DNA from: Trachythela sp. YZ-2020
Taxonomy: Eukaryota > Cnidaria > Anthozoa > Malacalcyonacea > Clavulariidae
Assembly: GCA_016169945.1 (NCBI GenBank)
Contig: JADLSH010000138.1
Location: 1,973,501 to 2,037,500 of the forward strand
DNA length: 64,000 bases
Direction: 5' to 3'
Below, piece after piece: positions 32,286 through 42,070 of this stretch. Numbering within the stretch: the stretch's first letter is position 1; the number at the start of each line of letters is the position of its first letter. The translations under genes and the position numbers were made by a program. A model generated the notes under the pieces. The model was not told the DNA's origin and made no database searches. It saw nothing but the letters and a program-made list of their open reading frames with translations.

Positions 32286-35200
32286 ATTAAAGGAATATTA
32301 TCAAACCAAGCTTATTATCAAGAATATTATCAAACCAAGCGTTTTCGTTTTCGTTTGTTTATGGCTGTCATTGACACTCTATCAAGTACAAGTGGACAGC
32401 TTTGCCTCACTAAAGCAAAACTCTGTGTGTACAGAAATTTGCTTGGCAGAAATTGGCTTTTACCAGGAGAAATTAGTATTTAAAACGCCGATACGGGATT
32501 CAACTTTGTCTTACAACTCGAGTTCAAGCTCTGGGATCTACGCGTGTCCTTGGCCGTTGCCAACAGTGCAACTAGTACAAATCGATAGTTGTGGCTTCCT
32601 GAAACCTATACTTTGCTCTCAGAAAGTTTACAAGCCTGAAAATTGTTCAAATTTGGATAATTTGTGCCTTGGAAAGTCCAAATTTATCTTATATTTAACT
32701 TTGTCTCATAAACACGGGAAGATCATTTGCATAACAAATGGCATATTTGACATGCTTGATACAGTAGATCACCACTGCTGGAATTACCATTCTATAAACA
32801 AAAACACTCTTCAATTAAAATCAACTGGACTCCTGTAATCATCAATGAAAAACAGTTCCCGCATCGTAAAATTAAAAGATCTGCTCGGCCGAGTTCTTAT
32901 TACGCAAACTCGAGTGCAACACGTCAACTTCTGCTATGTGGCGGAGATATTGCTACAAACCCTGGCCCGTGCACAAATACAACAAAGCCTCCCAAGGCCA
33001 AGTGCCAAAAATGCGAAAAAACAGTAAGGAAAAACCAATACAGCGCGGTGTGTGAGGTATGTTATGATCAATTTCACGTGAAATGTGCAGATCTGGAATT
33101 GTCAAAAATGAAAAAGCAATTAAAAGAAAATCAGTTAATGGTCAAAGACTGGTATTGTTCTGGTTGTCTGATGTCTCATCTACCTTTCTATAAGTGCTCA
33201 ACTGACGAGATACCAGCTGAGAATGACCTACTGCTATCCCAAGATTCCCAGAACTTCTCAGATCCACCCAGATTCCAAGACCCTTCCGATATCGCGCTTA
33301 CGCTTCAAAGCAAACCAACACATTTAAAAGTAATGCACCTAAACACTCGATCAATAGCTTCGACCTTTAATGAATTCCTATTGACTGTCAACAGTTACCC
33401 TCTTGACATCATTACTCTTAGCGAAACATGGTTAAAAGATAACCCGTTATTAATGGAATATGTTACTATTCCAGGATACACCACAGAGTTTCGTAACCGT
33501 GAGACTATAAAAGGGGGCGGTTGTGGTGCTTATGTTAAAGAAACAATCAAGTATAAAAGACGAGGTGATATCGAAAACCTTTTTCCGGAACTGGAGCACC
33601 TATGGCTCGAGTTGCCTGGAAGAACTAATAAACACAGCAAAGCTCTCGTTGGAGTAATCTATAGATCGAATCTTATTCTAAATTACGCCAGATGGATGGA
33701 AAGCTTTGAAGCCCTCCTCGGGCATCTCACAGTTAGCTGGGATGGCATGGTGATTCTTACTGGAGATACAAACATTGATATGCTCAAGCCAAATGACAAC
33801 CTTACAAAGCAGTATCAGAATATCTTAGACGTATTTGGCCTCCAGCAGCTATTACTCAACCAACCCGTGTAACCAGATCTTCTAAGACACTGATCGACCA
33901 TTTGATTACCAACTACCCACAGAGAGTCAAAGACACTGGTTTAATACCTTGCTCTATTATCAGTGATCACGATGGTTACTACGCATGTGTGAACGTCCGT
34001 GTACCTCGATTTCAGGCACGATATAAGTTCATCAGAGACACCAAACAGTTGGATGAAGCATCATTTATTGAAGACTTTTCCTTATTACCACTGTCCGTGA
34101 ACGCCTATTCCGATGATCCTGATGATCAGGTGGATATGTTGAATAAAATTTTTACCGAGTGTCTAGAAAAACATGCGCCCCTACGTCGTACCCGAATATC
34201 GCGTCCTCCAGCCCCATGGATGAAGTCATCACAGATCCAAGATCTACAGAAAGAGAGGAATAGGTTAAGAACTGAAGCACACAAACCTGACACCGATGAT
34301 TCTATTTGGTTTGCTTTTCGCCTAGTTAGGAATAAGTTAAAATATGCCATACGATCCGCACGAAAGGCCTTCATCGAAAAGGCGCTCTCTTCCAACAAAC
34401 CGCGAGAAGTTTGGCGTGTCATTCACCGAATCTTGAACCCAAGTCCCAAACCTCTACGAATGGATCCCGATAAATTGAACACACATTTTACTACCACAGC
34501 AGAGAGAACCCTTGGATCCTCGGCTGTACCCCTGAGTAATCTCTCGGGTATCATCGACAATCTACCTGATGTAAATCCATCTAATGGCAGTCCTTTCAAT
34601 CTGAGACCTGTCGCCCATGGGGAAGTCCTCAGGTGTTTAAAATCGCTTCGCTCGGACTGCTCTACAGGTGCCGACAACATTCCAGCTAGATTTGTCAAGT
34701 TAGTCGTTGAATATCTTGCTGATCCACTGACGGTATTATCAACAACTGCATCAGGATCTCTTATTTCCCAAGATCATGGAAGACAGCAAGTGTATCGCTA
34801 ATCCCCAAGGTCGACAACCCAACCATATGTGACCAATTTCGTCCTATATCAATACTTCCTGTGCTATCCAAAGTCTTCGAAAAGCTTGTGGCTGCTCAGA
34901 TGTCAGACTTCCAGTGAATTCTACATCATTTATCATTGGTAACATTCATAGACGTTCTTTGAGAATTTTCACGTTATGCTGGAAAAGGTGTGGATGAAAT
35001 ATAAAAACGTCATCCTCTTGGGTGACTTCAACTGTGATTTTACACTCTCGTTTGAAGGTGTGATCAATTCAACGACCGGTAGAAAATTACAAGGAATATT
35101 ACAACAACTTAATTATACTGTCATAAATAAGCAACCAACCCGAGTCACTAGTGCCACTTCCACTCTCATCGATCTTATAATAAGTAGTAAGCCTGATTTG

Positions 35201-38200
35201 TTTGTTAGAAATTCGACATTTGAACTTGGCATTACAGACCATATGCTGGTATATGCCTCGGTGATGACCAAAGTAAAAAGTCCGCCTCCTAAGATTATAT
35301 TTGCTCGTACATTCAAGAGATTCAATTGTAATGATTTTAAGAGAGACATCGAACATGCCCCTGGTCCGCATGCTCCGTCTTTGATGACCCGGACGACTGT
35401 TACTGGGCGTGGTCTTGCTTGTTTAATGATATTCGCGATCTGCATGCTCCATTTAGGCAGATTAAGGTCAGACGACATTCCTTACCATGGATAACACCTC
35501 AAATCCGTCACACGATGAACTTGCGTTATAAGACTCTTTTGAAGGCTAAGAAAACCAATGATCCTGATCATTGGGCAGCTTACCGCCAGTTACGAAACAA
35601 AATAACACAAGAGGTGAGATCTTCCAAAAGTAATTATTATATGGATCTATTTAATGATGTTAAAGATTGTAAATCGTATTGGAGACCAGTGAAGAAATCT
35701 ACCAACAGCAAATTATCTAAACCAATAATGGGTCTAAAGGGACTTGATGGGAAAATTGAAACAGTTGATGAGAAAAAGGCTGAAATATTGAACACATATT
35801 TCTCAACTGTCGGCGAGGAACTGGCGAGAGATCTTCCTGCATATCACGAGGAGCACAACACTCTTGTTACAAGTATTACCCCAACTAGGATGAATATTGA
35901 TTTGTCTTATGGCTCTATATCCAACAGCCTAAAGAAGCTAAAGGCAAATAAAGCTTGTGGCCCTGACCGTGTTGCACCTAAGTTGCTTAAAATGGCTGGT
36001 GAATCCATCATTCCATCATTGATGTCGATTTTCACAATCAGCGCTGTACGTAACGCAATTCCTAAGATATGGAAGTCTGCCAATGTGTCTGCTTTACATA
36101 AAAAGGATGACGAAACAGACAAGCAAAATGACAGAAGACTGGAGGAGAGCGTTGGATGGTAATCTAGTAGTTGGTATTGTATTTTTGGATTTCCGAAAAG
36201 CGTTTGATTCAATATCACATGAAGTATTGATGCAGAAATTGCAAGGACTTGGTATTGCTGGTGATTTGTGGAGCTGGATTCTTGATTATTTATCCAACCG
36301 TTCTCAGATTACATACGTGAATGGCACCAAATCAAATTCTATGCCAATCAATTTTGGAGTACCCCAAGGATCCGTTCTCGGTCCTACCTTGTTCTCGCTA
36401 TTCTGTAATGATCTCCCAGATGTAGCAGAAGAAGAGGGAGTAATTCATATGTTCGCAGACGACTCTACCATATATGCGGTGGGCCCCACTCCTGACAGTG
36501 TTGCTATTTTATTAAATAACATCTTACGAAGACTATATGACTGGTGTTGCCGTAACCGTCTTACACCTCATCCAAGTAAATCCGAATTCATGACGCTAAG
36601 TCGGAGAGCATTCAACGGTCCATTACAAGGCATCAAACTTGAGATTGCTACATTAAACATGTAAAATCTACAAGATGTTTGGGTGTACAGATCGATGACG
36701 AGTTGAAATGGAAGACCCACGTAAATGAGCTCATTAAATCCTACTCCCAAAAACTAAATTTACTTCGATCATTGTGTTTTCTTCCCACAAAGGTTAGAAC
36801 TGACTTCTATTTTAAAGTAATCCTACCATCTGTAATATATGGTCTCCTTATTTGGGGTTCATGTGGTAAGACATTATTCAACGAACTAGAACGTATGCAT
36901 GTAAGAGCAGCAAAGATTATTTACAATCTTGAATGGTGTACTCCTAGCATTGAAGTACTTCAAAGTTCACATTGGTGCACATTGCAACATATGTATTCAA
37001 CCAGACTTACCATTTTAGCTCATAAGAGTTTTTATGGACAAGCACCAACACATGTAACTTCTTTATTTACGAAAAATAGTTCACCATATAATTTAAGAAG
37101 GAAACTAACATTTACCTTGCCGAGACCAAAGACAGATTTTATGAAAAAATCAATAGCATTTAAAGCTGTCTCTCTGTGGAACTCTTTGGACAATGATGTG
37201 AGAACATATCATGACTTAAATATTTTTAAAAACATTTTAAAATCTTAGTTAAAAATCTGTAATTTAAAATTAGATCTAGTGTAATGTAGTAATTTACAAT
37301 ATTTTATAGGTATATGCACGACCACATCAGCTATGCTGTAATTTCATCGTGTTGAAATAAATGCTTATTATTATTATTATTATTATTAAAGCTTCTCTCC
37401 TTCATGATCATGTCTCAAGTTTTCGCCGAGGTCACTCAACCACCACAGCTCTGCTGGGTATAAGGGACGATATCCTACGAGCAATGAAAAAAGGAGTCTC
37501 ATGGTCTTCGCTGACTTCAGCAAAGCGTTTGACACTATGGGTTTCAAAACAACGATCCACAAGTTCAATAAGCTAGGATTTTCGAAAACCTTTTTAAAGT
37601 GGCTACTTAGTTATTTATCTGAGCGAAAACAATTTGTGCAAGTAGACGACAAGCAATCTACTAGCAAATCAGCCAATTTTGGCATCCCACAAGGCTCCAT
37701 TTTGGGACCAATGATCTTTAACCTATATGTTTCTGACCTAATAGATAACATACCATCAACAACCAAGTGCGCCCAATACGCTGATGATTCCACCCTCTAC
37801 AACCACTGCGCAGCTCGAAATCTGGCCTCTAGCGAAACAGAAATGAATAATACACTCTTTCAGTTCTCAAACTGGTCGCAGGAATCCAACCTGGCTCTGA
37901 ACTCCACCAAAACCAAGTATATGCTTCTCTCAACCAGCCAGATGTCATCTTACCATGGCCTCTCAACACGCTCCTTGTACCTAACTGCACAAAATAAAGT
38001 CCTAGAACGTGTGAAGTCCATTAAGCTGCTCGGCGTCCACTTGAACGAGTACTTGAAATGGAATGATCATGTCCAGCATCTAGAATCCTCTTGTTACGGG
38101 ACCTTAGCCTGCCTGAGGAAAATTAAGAACTTTACTCCTTACAAATTGAGAAAGCAGTTAGCTGAGAGTCTCGTCCTTTCTCGTCTGGATTTTGGCGATA

Positions 38201-38820
38201 TCGTCTTTTACCCTTTCACGGAACAGCTTTTAAAGCGATTACAGCGCATACAGTACTCTGCTGCCAGTTTTGTAACCGGTCGTTACACTAATAGTATAGA
38301 TACTATCATTAAACTTGGCTGGCTACCAATGCGGGAGCGTAGAGACTGGCATCTCCTGAAGAGTACCCACAAAGCCTTTTATAGTAGCACCTGGCCTAAG
38401 TCACTGCACTTAGAACGCGTTAATCATACAAGAACTTTGCGTTCTAGCAGCACAATTAACTTGACTGTCCCACTAATATCGAACACCTTTCAGGACTGTG
38501 CTGCCACATTATTCAACTCATTTCCAGCTCAGATTAAATCGTGTACAGATCCCGGAACTTTTTCTAGTGAAACTTTTTTACTTCTTAGAAACCGCTGTAT
38601 GAACAACAACAATAATTAATTAATTAATCATCTAGATCCTTCGAACATGTACTATTTCACCTTTCTTATCTACTATAAATTTGTATTCATACTTTTATTG
38701 ATTCCATGTAAATTAGAAATTTTAGATAGGACTTATCAGATGAAGAGCCATTTTTGTGGAAATTCTGATAATAAATCGTTATTATATTATATTATTATTA
38801 TTATTATTATTATTATTAAA
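32286..38820 (+). mobile_element. PHD-finger LINE with 2A-like motif, split by a second LINE
   Basis: One element in two pieces: 32286-34911 and 37385-38820. Order: a cysteine-containing N-terminal region (about 32371-32838, then a one-base frameshift); a hydrophobic run ending in GGDIATNPGP (32940-32969); a PHD-like zinc finger (CQKCEKTVRKN, CEVCYDQFHVKC, WYCSGC; 32985-33170); an APE endonuclease (LNTRSI, SETWL, GGGCGAYV, GDTNID, SDHDGY; 33330-33990); the linker; and RT blocks up to FEKLVAAQMSDF. The second piece resumes with ASLLHDHVSSFRRGHSTTTA, then ADFSKAFDT, FGIPQGSILGPMIFNLYV, YADDSTLYN and the thumb, ending at 38619. It finishes with (ATT)n at 38781-38818. The join is in the RT fingers, where the family reads straight across. 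Frameshifts near 32825, 33870 and 37500 make it inactive. Confidence 0.85.
34912..37384 (+). mobile_element. 5'-truncated LINE inserted into the PHD-finger LINE
   Basis: Starts inside an APE endonuclease (FIIGNI, then VILLGDFNCDF, QPTRVTSATSTLIDLIISS, GITDHMLVYASV). It continues through the linker (KVRRHSLPWITPQIRHTMN, KSNYYMDLFN) to the RT (LKANKACGPDRVAPKLLKMA, FLDFRKAFDSISHEVLM, FGVPQGSVLGPTLFSLF, MFADDSTIY) and thumb (LGVQIDDELKWKTHVNEL), with tail ending at 37248. Its 3' UTR ends in (ATT)n at 37361-37388. Between ALHKKDDETDKQN and TEDWRRALDGN the RT lacks the segment that normally covers the PVS-like motif and fingers, an internal deletion. It is a different family from the LINE it interrupts. 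Confidence 0.87.
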
Positions 38821-39656
38821 AGTTCTTAACTGAAAATTGGTTCCTTTGACTTTATTATGAGCAATATTGAAAACACAATTTTTTGTAATGGTTCAACCTT
38901 TTAAGGGACTGCTCTTATGAACCTGGCAGGCTCGTCAATGCCTGTCACCCATGTCAGTTTGTCATTTGACTAACGTGAGCAAAACACGACCTGTGACGTG
39001 GGACACTTTCATTCATGCAGGCACTCTGCAAGCCTGCATGGCTATCCCAATTCCAATGGCAATGCGAACATCATCTCGAAAATATATGGCAGGATCGTTG
39101 TACTAGTGAGCCAGCGCGGTTGGCGAGCCCGTGCGCCTCTTTCAAACAGCCAGAAATCTTCATACTCTCTTGACATACATGTTGATTTCTACCAGTGATT
39201 AAGTACTTCGAAGATGGGGGCATATATAACACTTGCTATAATAGTCAGACACCCTTCTGGTAGAATTATCAGAATTTTAAAGCATTACAAGTAGGATAAA
39301 GATTTTTACGTCCTCTCGGAGTTTACGAGTTTGCATTTGTTCCTGTGAGCATTATAACTGAAAAGTATCAAACATTTTAATACGAAGATTTGTGGGGCAT
39401 ATAGCCATAGGTCAAGGACGAATCGGTTAAATTTTGGTTTAATTTAGATTAACATTGGCTGAGAAATTTCGTGCATGCACATATTATGCATGATACTTGA
39501 CTAAATTTTCTGGCGGCGGCATGCAGTCTCTGAGTGCCGTCTAGTTTAAATTGTGGTTGTATGGAAATTCATTCAGAAACACGTATCAGATTTGTACCAA
39601 GTAGAAATGCAGGGCGACCACTGAAATGTGTATTACTTTGTTCAATTGTGTTTCAG
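38821..39656 (+). other. End of intron 4
   Basis: Contains a repeat-like block at about 38900-39120 (GGACTGCTCTTATGAACCTG, CATGCAGGCACTCTGCAAG, with inverted GCAGG/CCTGC) but nothing I can classify. Acceptor at 39656. Confidence 0.4.
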
Positions 39657-39932
39657 GTAGTAACACCCGTGGGTCATGTCGTCATCACAAACAGAAAAGA
39701 TTGGTGGAATGGTTTATTGGATTTTGAAATCAAAATTGGTAACAGTTTAGAGAATGAAGGTCGAGACAACCCAAAATGCGGAAATCGACAGTCAGTGCCT
39801 CATGCAGAAACTAAAGATATTTCCTGTACACCATCCTTGACTGGCAGATATGTTCTCATTGAAAGTTTCGCTACTGTTCCTTTAGTCATCATTGAAGTGG
39901 AAGTATTTGCTGCAGACCTGGAAATGGAATAA
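39657..39932 (+). CDS. Exon 5: C-terminal half of the fucolectin-type domain and stop codon
   Basis: Acceptor TTGTGTTTCAG, phase 0 in. The peptide contains VGHVVITNRKDWWNGLLDF, then EIKIGNSLEN, NPKCG and GRYVLIES, and ends EVEVFAADLEME before TAA. This is the second half of an FTP/F5-8-type beta-sandwich. In fucose-binding members the loop after ITNR carries R-x-D followed by two adjacent cysteines and a second Arg. Here R-x-D is kept (RKD), but the cysteine pair is WW and the second Arg is Leu, so classic fucose binding is doubtful. The end of the ORF matches the usual end of the domain, so the protein stops right after the lectin module. Confidence 0.88.
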   Translation, partial: VVTPVGHVVITNRKDWWNGLLDFEIKIGNSLENEGRDNPKCGNRQSVPHAETKDISCTPSLTGRYVLIESFATVPLVIIEVEVFAADLEME

Positions 39933-39944
39933 AGGATAATAAGT

Positions 39945-40205
39945 TTATGCTCGAAATCAATACAGCCGCCGCCAACAGCACGAAACACAATCTCTAACTC
40001 CACGAACCACAATCGCTAACCACACGAATCTCAGCCGTCAACCGCACGAACCACAATCGCTAACCACACGAACTGCACGAACGCAATCGCTAACCTCACG
40101 AATCAATCGCTAACCGCACGAACCACAATCGCTAACCACACGAACTGCACGAACGCAATCGCTAACCTCACGAATCAATTGCTAACCGCACGAACAACAA
40201 CGAAC
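39945..40205 (+). repeat. Minisatellite in the 3'UTR of the lectin gene
   Basis: Short units built on CACGAAC(C/A)... and AATCGCTAAC are repeated many times. A higher-order unit of roughly 70-75 bp is present about twice (around 40040-40120 and 40110-40190), nearly identical. It begins about 15 bp after the stop codon and ends before the polyadenylation signal, so it should be transcribed. Confidence 0.85.
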
Positions 40206-40280
40206 AACACCGCGGCATGTTCTACTTTTGTAAGCATACAATATTGTATTTATTTTTTATGTTTAAAAACTGGACTAATG

Positions 40281-40286
40281 AATAAA
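40281..40286 (+). terminator. Polyadenylation signal (AATAAA)
   Basis: AATAAA lies about 350 nt after the lectin-gene stop codon, followed by a GT-rich stretch (TTTCCTGTGG). It is the first canonical signal after the stop. Confidence 0.6.
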
Positions 40287-40319
40287 AGTTTCCTGTGGAC
40301 ACCCTGCAAGAGTGTAGCT

Positions 40320-40600
40320 TAGTTTATTTAATCTGAAAGTTTATTTAATTGGAAATAGATAAATGTGATTGGCTAGCGATCGTTTAAAGCGGACCACTCT
40401 AAAGGACCACTCTAAAGTTGAACCGGCCCACTCGGGATTTCGCAACAAAACACATGCAGGAGTGAAACAATTTAAAAAAAAAACTACCCCAAAAGTTCAA
40501 AAAGTTCGCCTAACGATAGTTAGATCAGTACGAAAATAAATCGCATCGACCTCTAAACTAAGCACGATGTACACAAGAATTAAATAACATGTTTACTACG
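40320..40600 (-). repeat. Body of the hairpin element family, second copy
   Basis: The reverse complement is homologous to 7845-8085 (shared ATCGTGCTTAG, CTAACTATCGTT, ATTGTTTCACTCCTG, TTTTGT, GCGA and CGCTAGCCAATCA). In place of the 8004-8052 palindrome it has two copies of GGACCACTCTAAA. Confidence 0.7.
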
Positions 40601-40726
40601 CGAGCTGTGATTGGTCAATGCCCGTGCAGGATGAGACAATCACGCATGTAAAATTCTAGGCGCTTCGCGGGGTTTTTAAAATGTCGGGAAATGCTGTTGT
40701 TTCTTTGTCGTTATTTTATAAAATAG

Positions 40727-40906
40727 TTACCGAATGGTTTTCCGTGCAGGATTGTATGATCCTAACACTTGGGATGTTGCTCGACTTTCTGAAAGCTAAA
40801 AAATACTCGCCTATCGGCTCGTATTTTTTTACGCTTTCAGAAAGTCTCGCAACATCCCAAGTGTTAGGATCACGCAATCCTGCACGGAAAACCATTCGGT
40901 AATCCT
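40727..40906. repeat. Near-perfect long hairpin
   Basis: Left arm 40727-40812 and right arm about 40820-40906 are inverted copies of about 85 bp (ends TTACCGAATGGTTTTCCG; inside CCTAACACTTGGGATGTTGC), with few mismatches and only a few bases between them. An open frame runs through it by chance. Confidence 0.9.
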
Positions 40907-41091
40907 TTAATATTTTGAAGAAAATGAGACCACATGAAAAGTAGGATAATTTATTGATATAATTATAATACTATACGTTTGTTTTAAAAGCTCATGTATT
41001 TGGCATTGCTGCATGTACTGAAACAGATATCATGCATAGAGGAAAAAACGTTTCCCCATACACGAAACTTAAAACCAACTGTCTGTAAATT

Positions 41092-41433
41092 CAGGGACGC
41101 CGGAACTGGGGGGGCAAGGGGGGCGACAGCCCCCGTTGCCCGTTGCCAAGGGGGGCAGGAGGGGCAGAGGTGCCCTTTCGATTTCAATAATAATACTGGC
41201 AAAGAAGAGAGAATACAGCTGTAAATTAGACGATCAGTGCATAATGAAAGCTATTGTTTTCGTTCCATACTTCTTTAGATCTATATTTGTACATAGAAAT
41301 AACAATTAAATGAATTGAAATTTGAAAATCATCAAAATCCCATGGAATTAAAGGGCGTGGCAGCGAAAAAAATTTTCGACTGCCCTTACGTTCGCATTGC
41401 CCCCCCTGCCCTACCATCGCTCCGGCGTCCCTG
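41092..41433. mobile_element. hAT-like MITE, 342 bp
   Basis: Terminal inverted repeats CAGGGACGCCGGA, with G-rich subterminal blocks (GGGGGGGCAAGGGGGGC and the complement CCCCCCCTGCCCTACC). Flanks read TCTGTAAATT on the left and TCTGTAATG on the right, consistent with an 8-bp duplication with one inserted base. No transposase. Termini starting CAGGG and 8-bp duplications are typical of hAT elements. Confidence 0.75.
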
Positions 41434-41868
41434 TCTGTAATGTAAACATGATTTTTCTGCCCATTTGTGTAAAAGTGCTTTTCAATCATATACAGTCATA
41501 TTGTAAACAAAACAGTTAAAAGCATCGGCAAACAAAGTTGAGGCAACATATTTTTATCGTGAAACGACCAGGAAAATATAAAATTTAAAACAGCATACCT
41601 TGTTCATTGTCCTTTTAGTATAGAAAGCGTTCATCGAATGAAAACAACTTCGCTGATTCACTTTATGTGTTCTTTATGGCAAAGCCAAAGCAACTTATCT
41701 TTCATTCCGATGCTTTTCTGCTGCCATATTTAAAAAAACGTGTACATTTTTTACCGAAACTATATATGTTTTTGCGGGGTTTCTTGTTAGTTTTCTCGAA
41801 ATTTCATATATGTGTGTTCTTTAATTCAAGTTTTGTCAGCCTCGCTTTGATTTCACAACTGCACTGAT
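41434..41868. other. Non-coding stretch
   Basis: No recognised feature. Confidence 0.4.
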
Positions 41869-42070
41869 AGCCAATTTATAGATCACAATGTATAAATTTA
41901 AGTTAATGAGACAACACATTAAATTGAGGTTTGTTTTGCTATACAACAAGTGGGAAAAGCCTGTCAACACCCACTAAATTCACAACAAAATATCTCTGAT
42001 CAAAGTTTAAAGTATTTCCGGACACGTGCAATACGAATGCAATTTGCTCAGCCAATCGAATGACTCTATT
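41869..42070 (+). repeat. 202-bp direct repeat, copy 1 (interrupted on its right by a LINE)
   Basis: Identical to 47531-47732 except for one base (TATTTCCGG versus TATTGCCGG), with no indel. The LINE at 42071 begins immediately after TGACTCTATT, where the other copy continues with GCCAATCATATTTC. Confidence 0.95.

Larger units (their letters stand above)
5643..39932 (+). other. Gene: secreted PAN/apple-EGF-fucolectin-domain protein (five coding exons, 320 aa)
   Basis: Assembled from exons 5643-5781, 28989-29212, 29691-29823, 31581-31771 and 39657-39932. Every intron has GT...AG ends, and the phases agree (1, 0, 1, 0), giving a single 963-nt frame ending in TAA. Domain order is signal peptide, PAN/apple-like, EGF-like, fucolectin/tachylectin/pentraxin (FTP)-type. 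In animals such modules occur in extracellular adhesion, mucus and innate-recognition lectins; secretion is supported by the signal peptide, but the ligand is unknown. Introns of 23.2, 0.5, 1.8 and 7.9 kb are packed with transposons. The weakest link is exon 1 to exon 2, across 23 kb; it rests on matching phase and on the absence of any other signal-peptide exon I could find. Confidence 0.75.

Noticed and set aside
40681..40902. 73-codon ORF over the 40727 hairpin
   Set aside because: It runs through both arms of a palindrome, so the frame follows from the inverted repeat.
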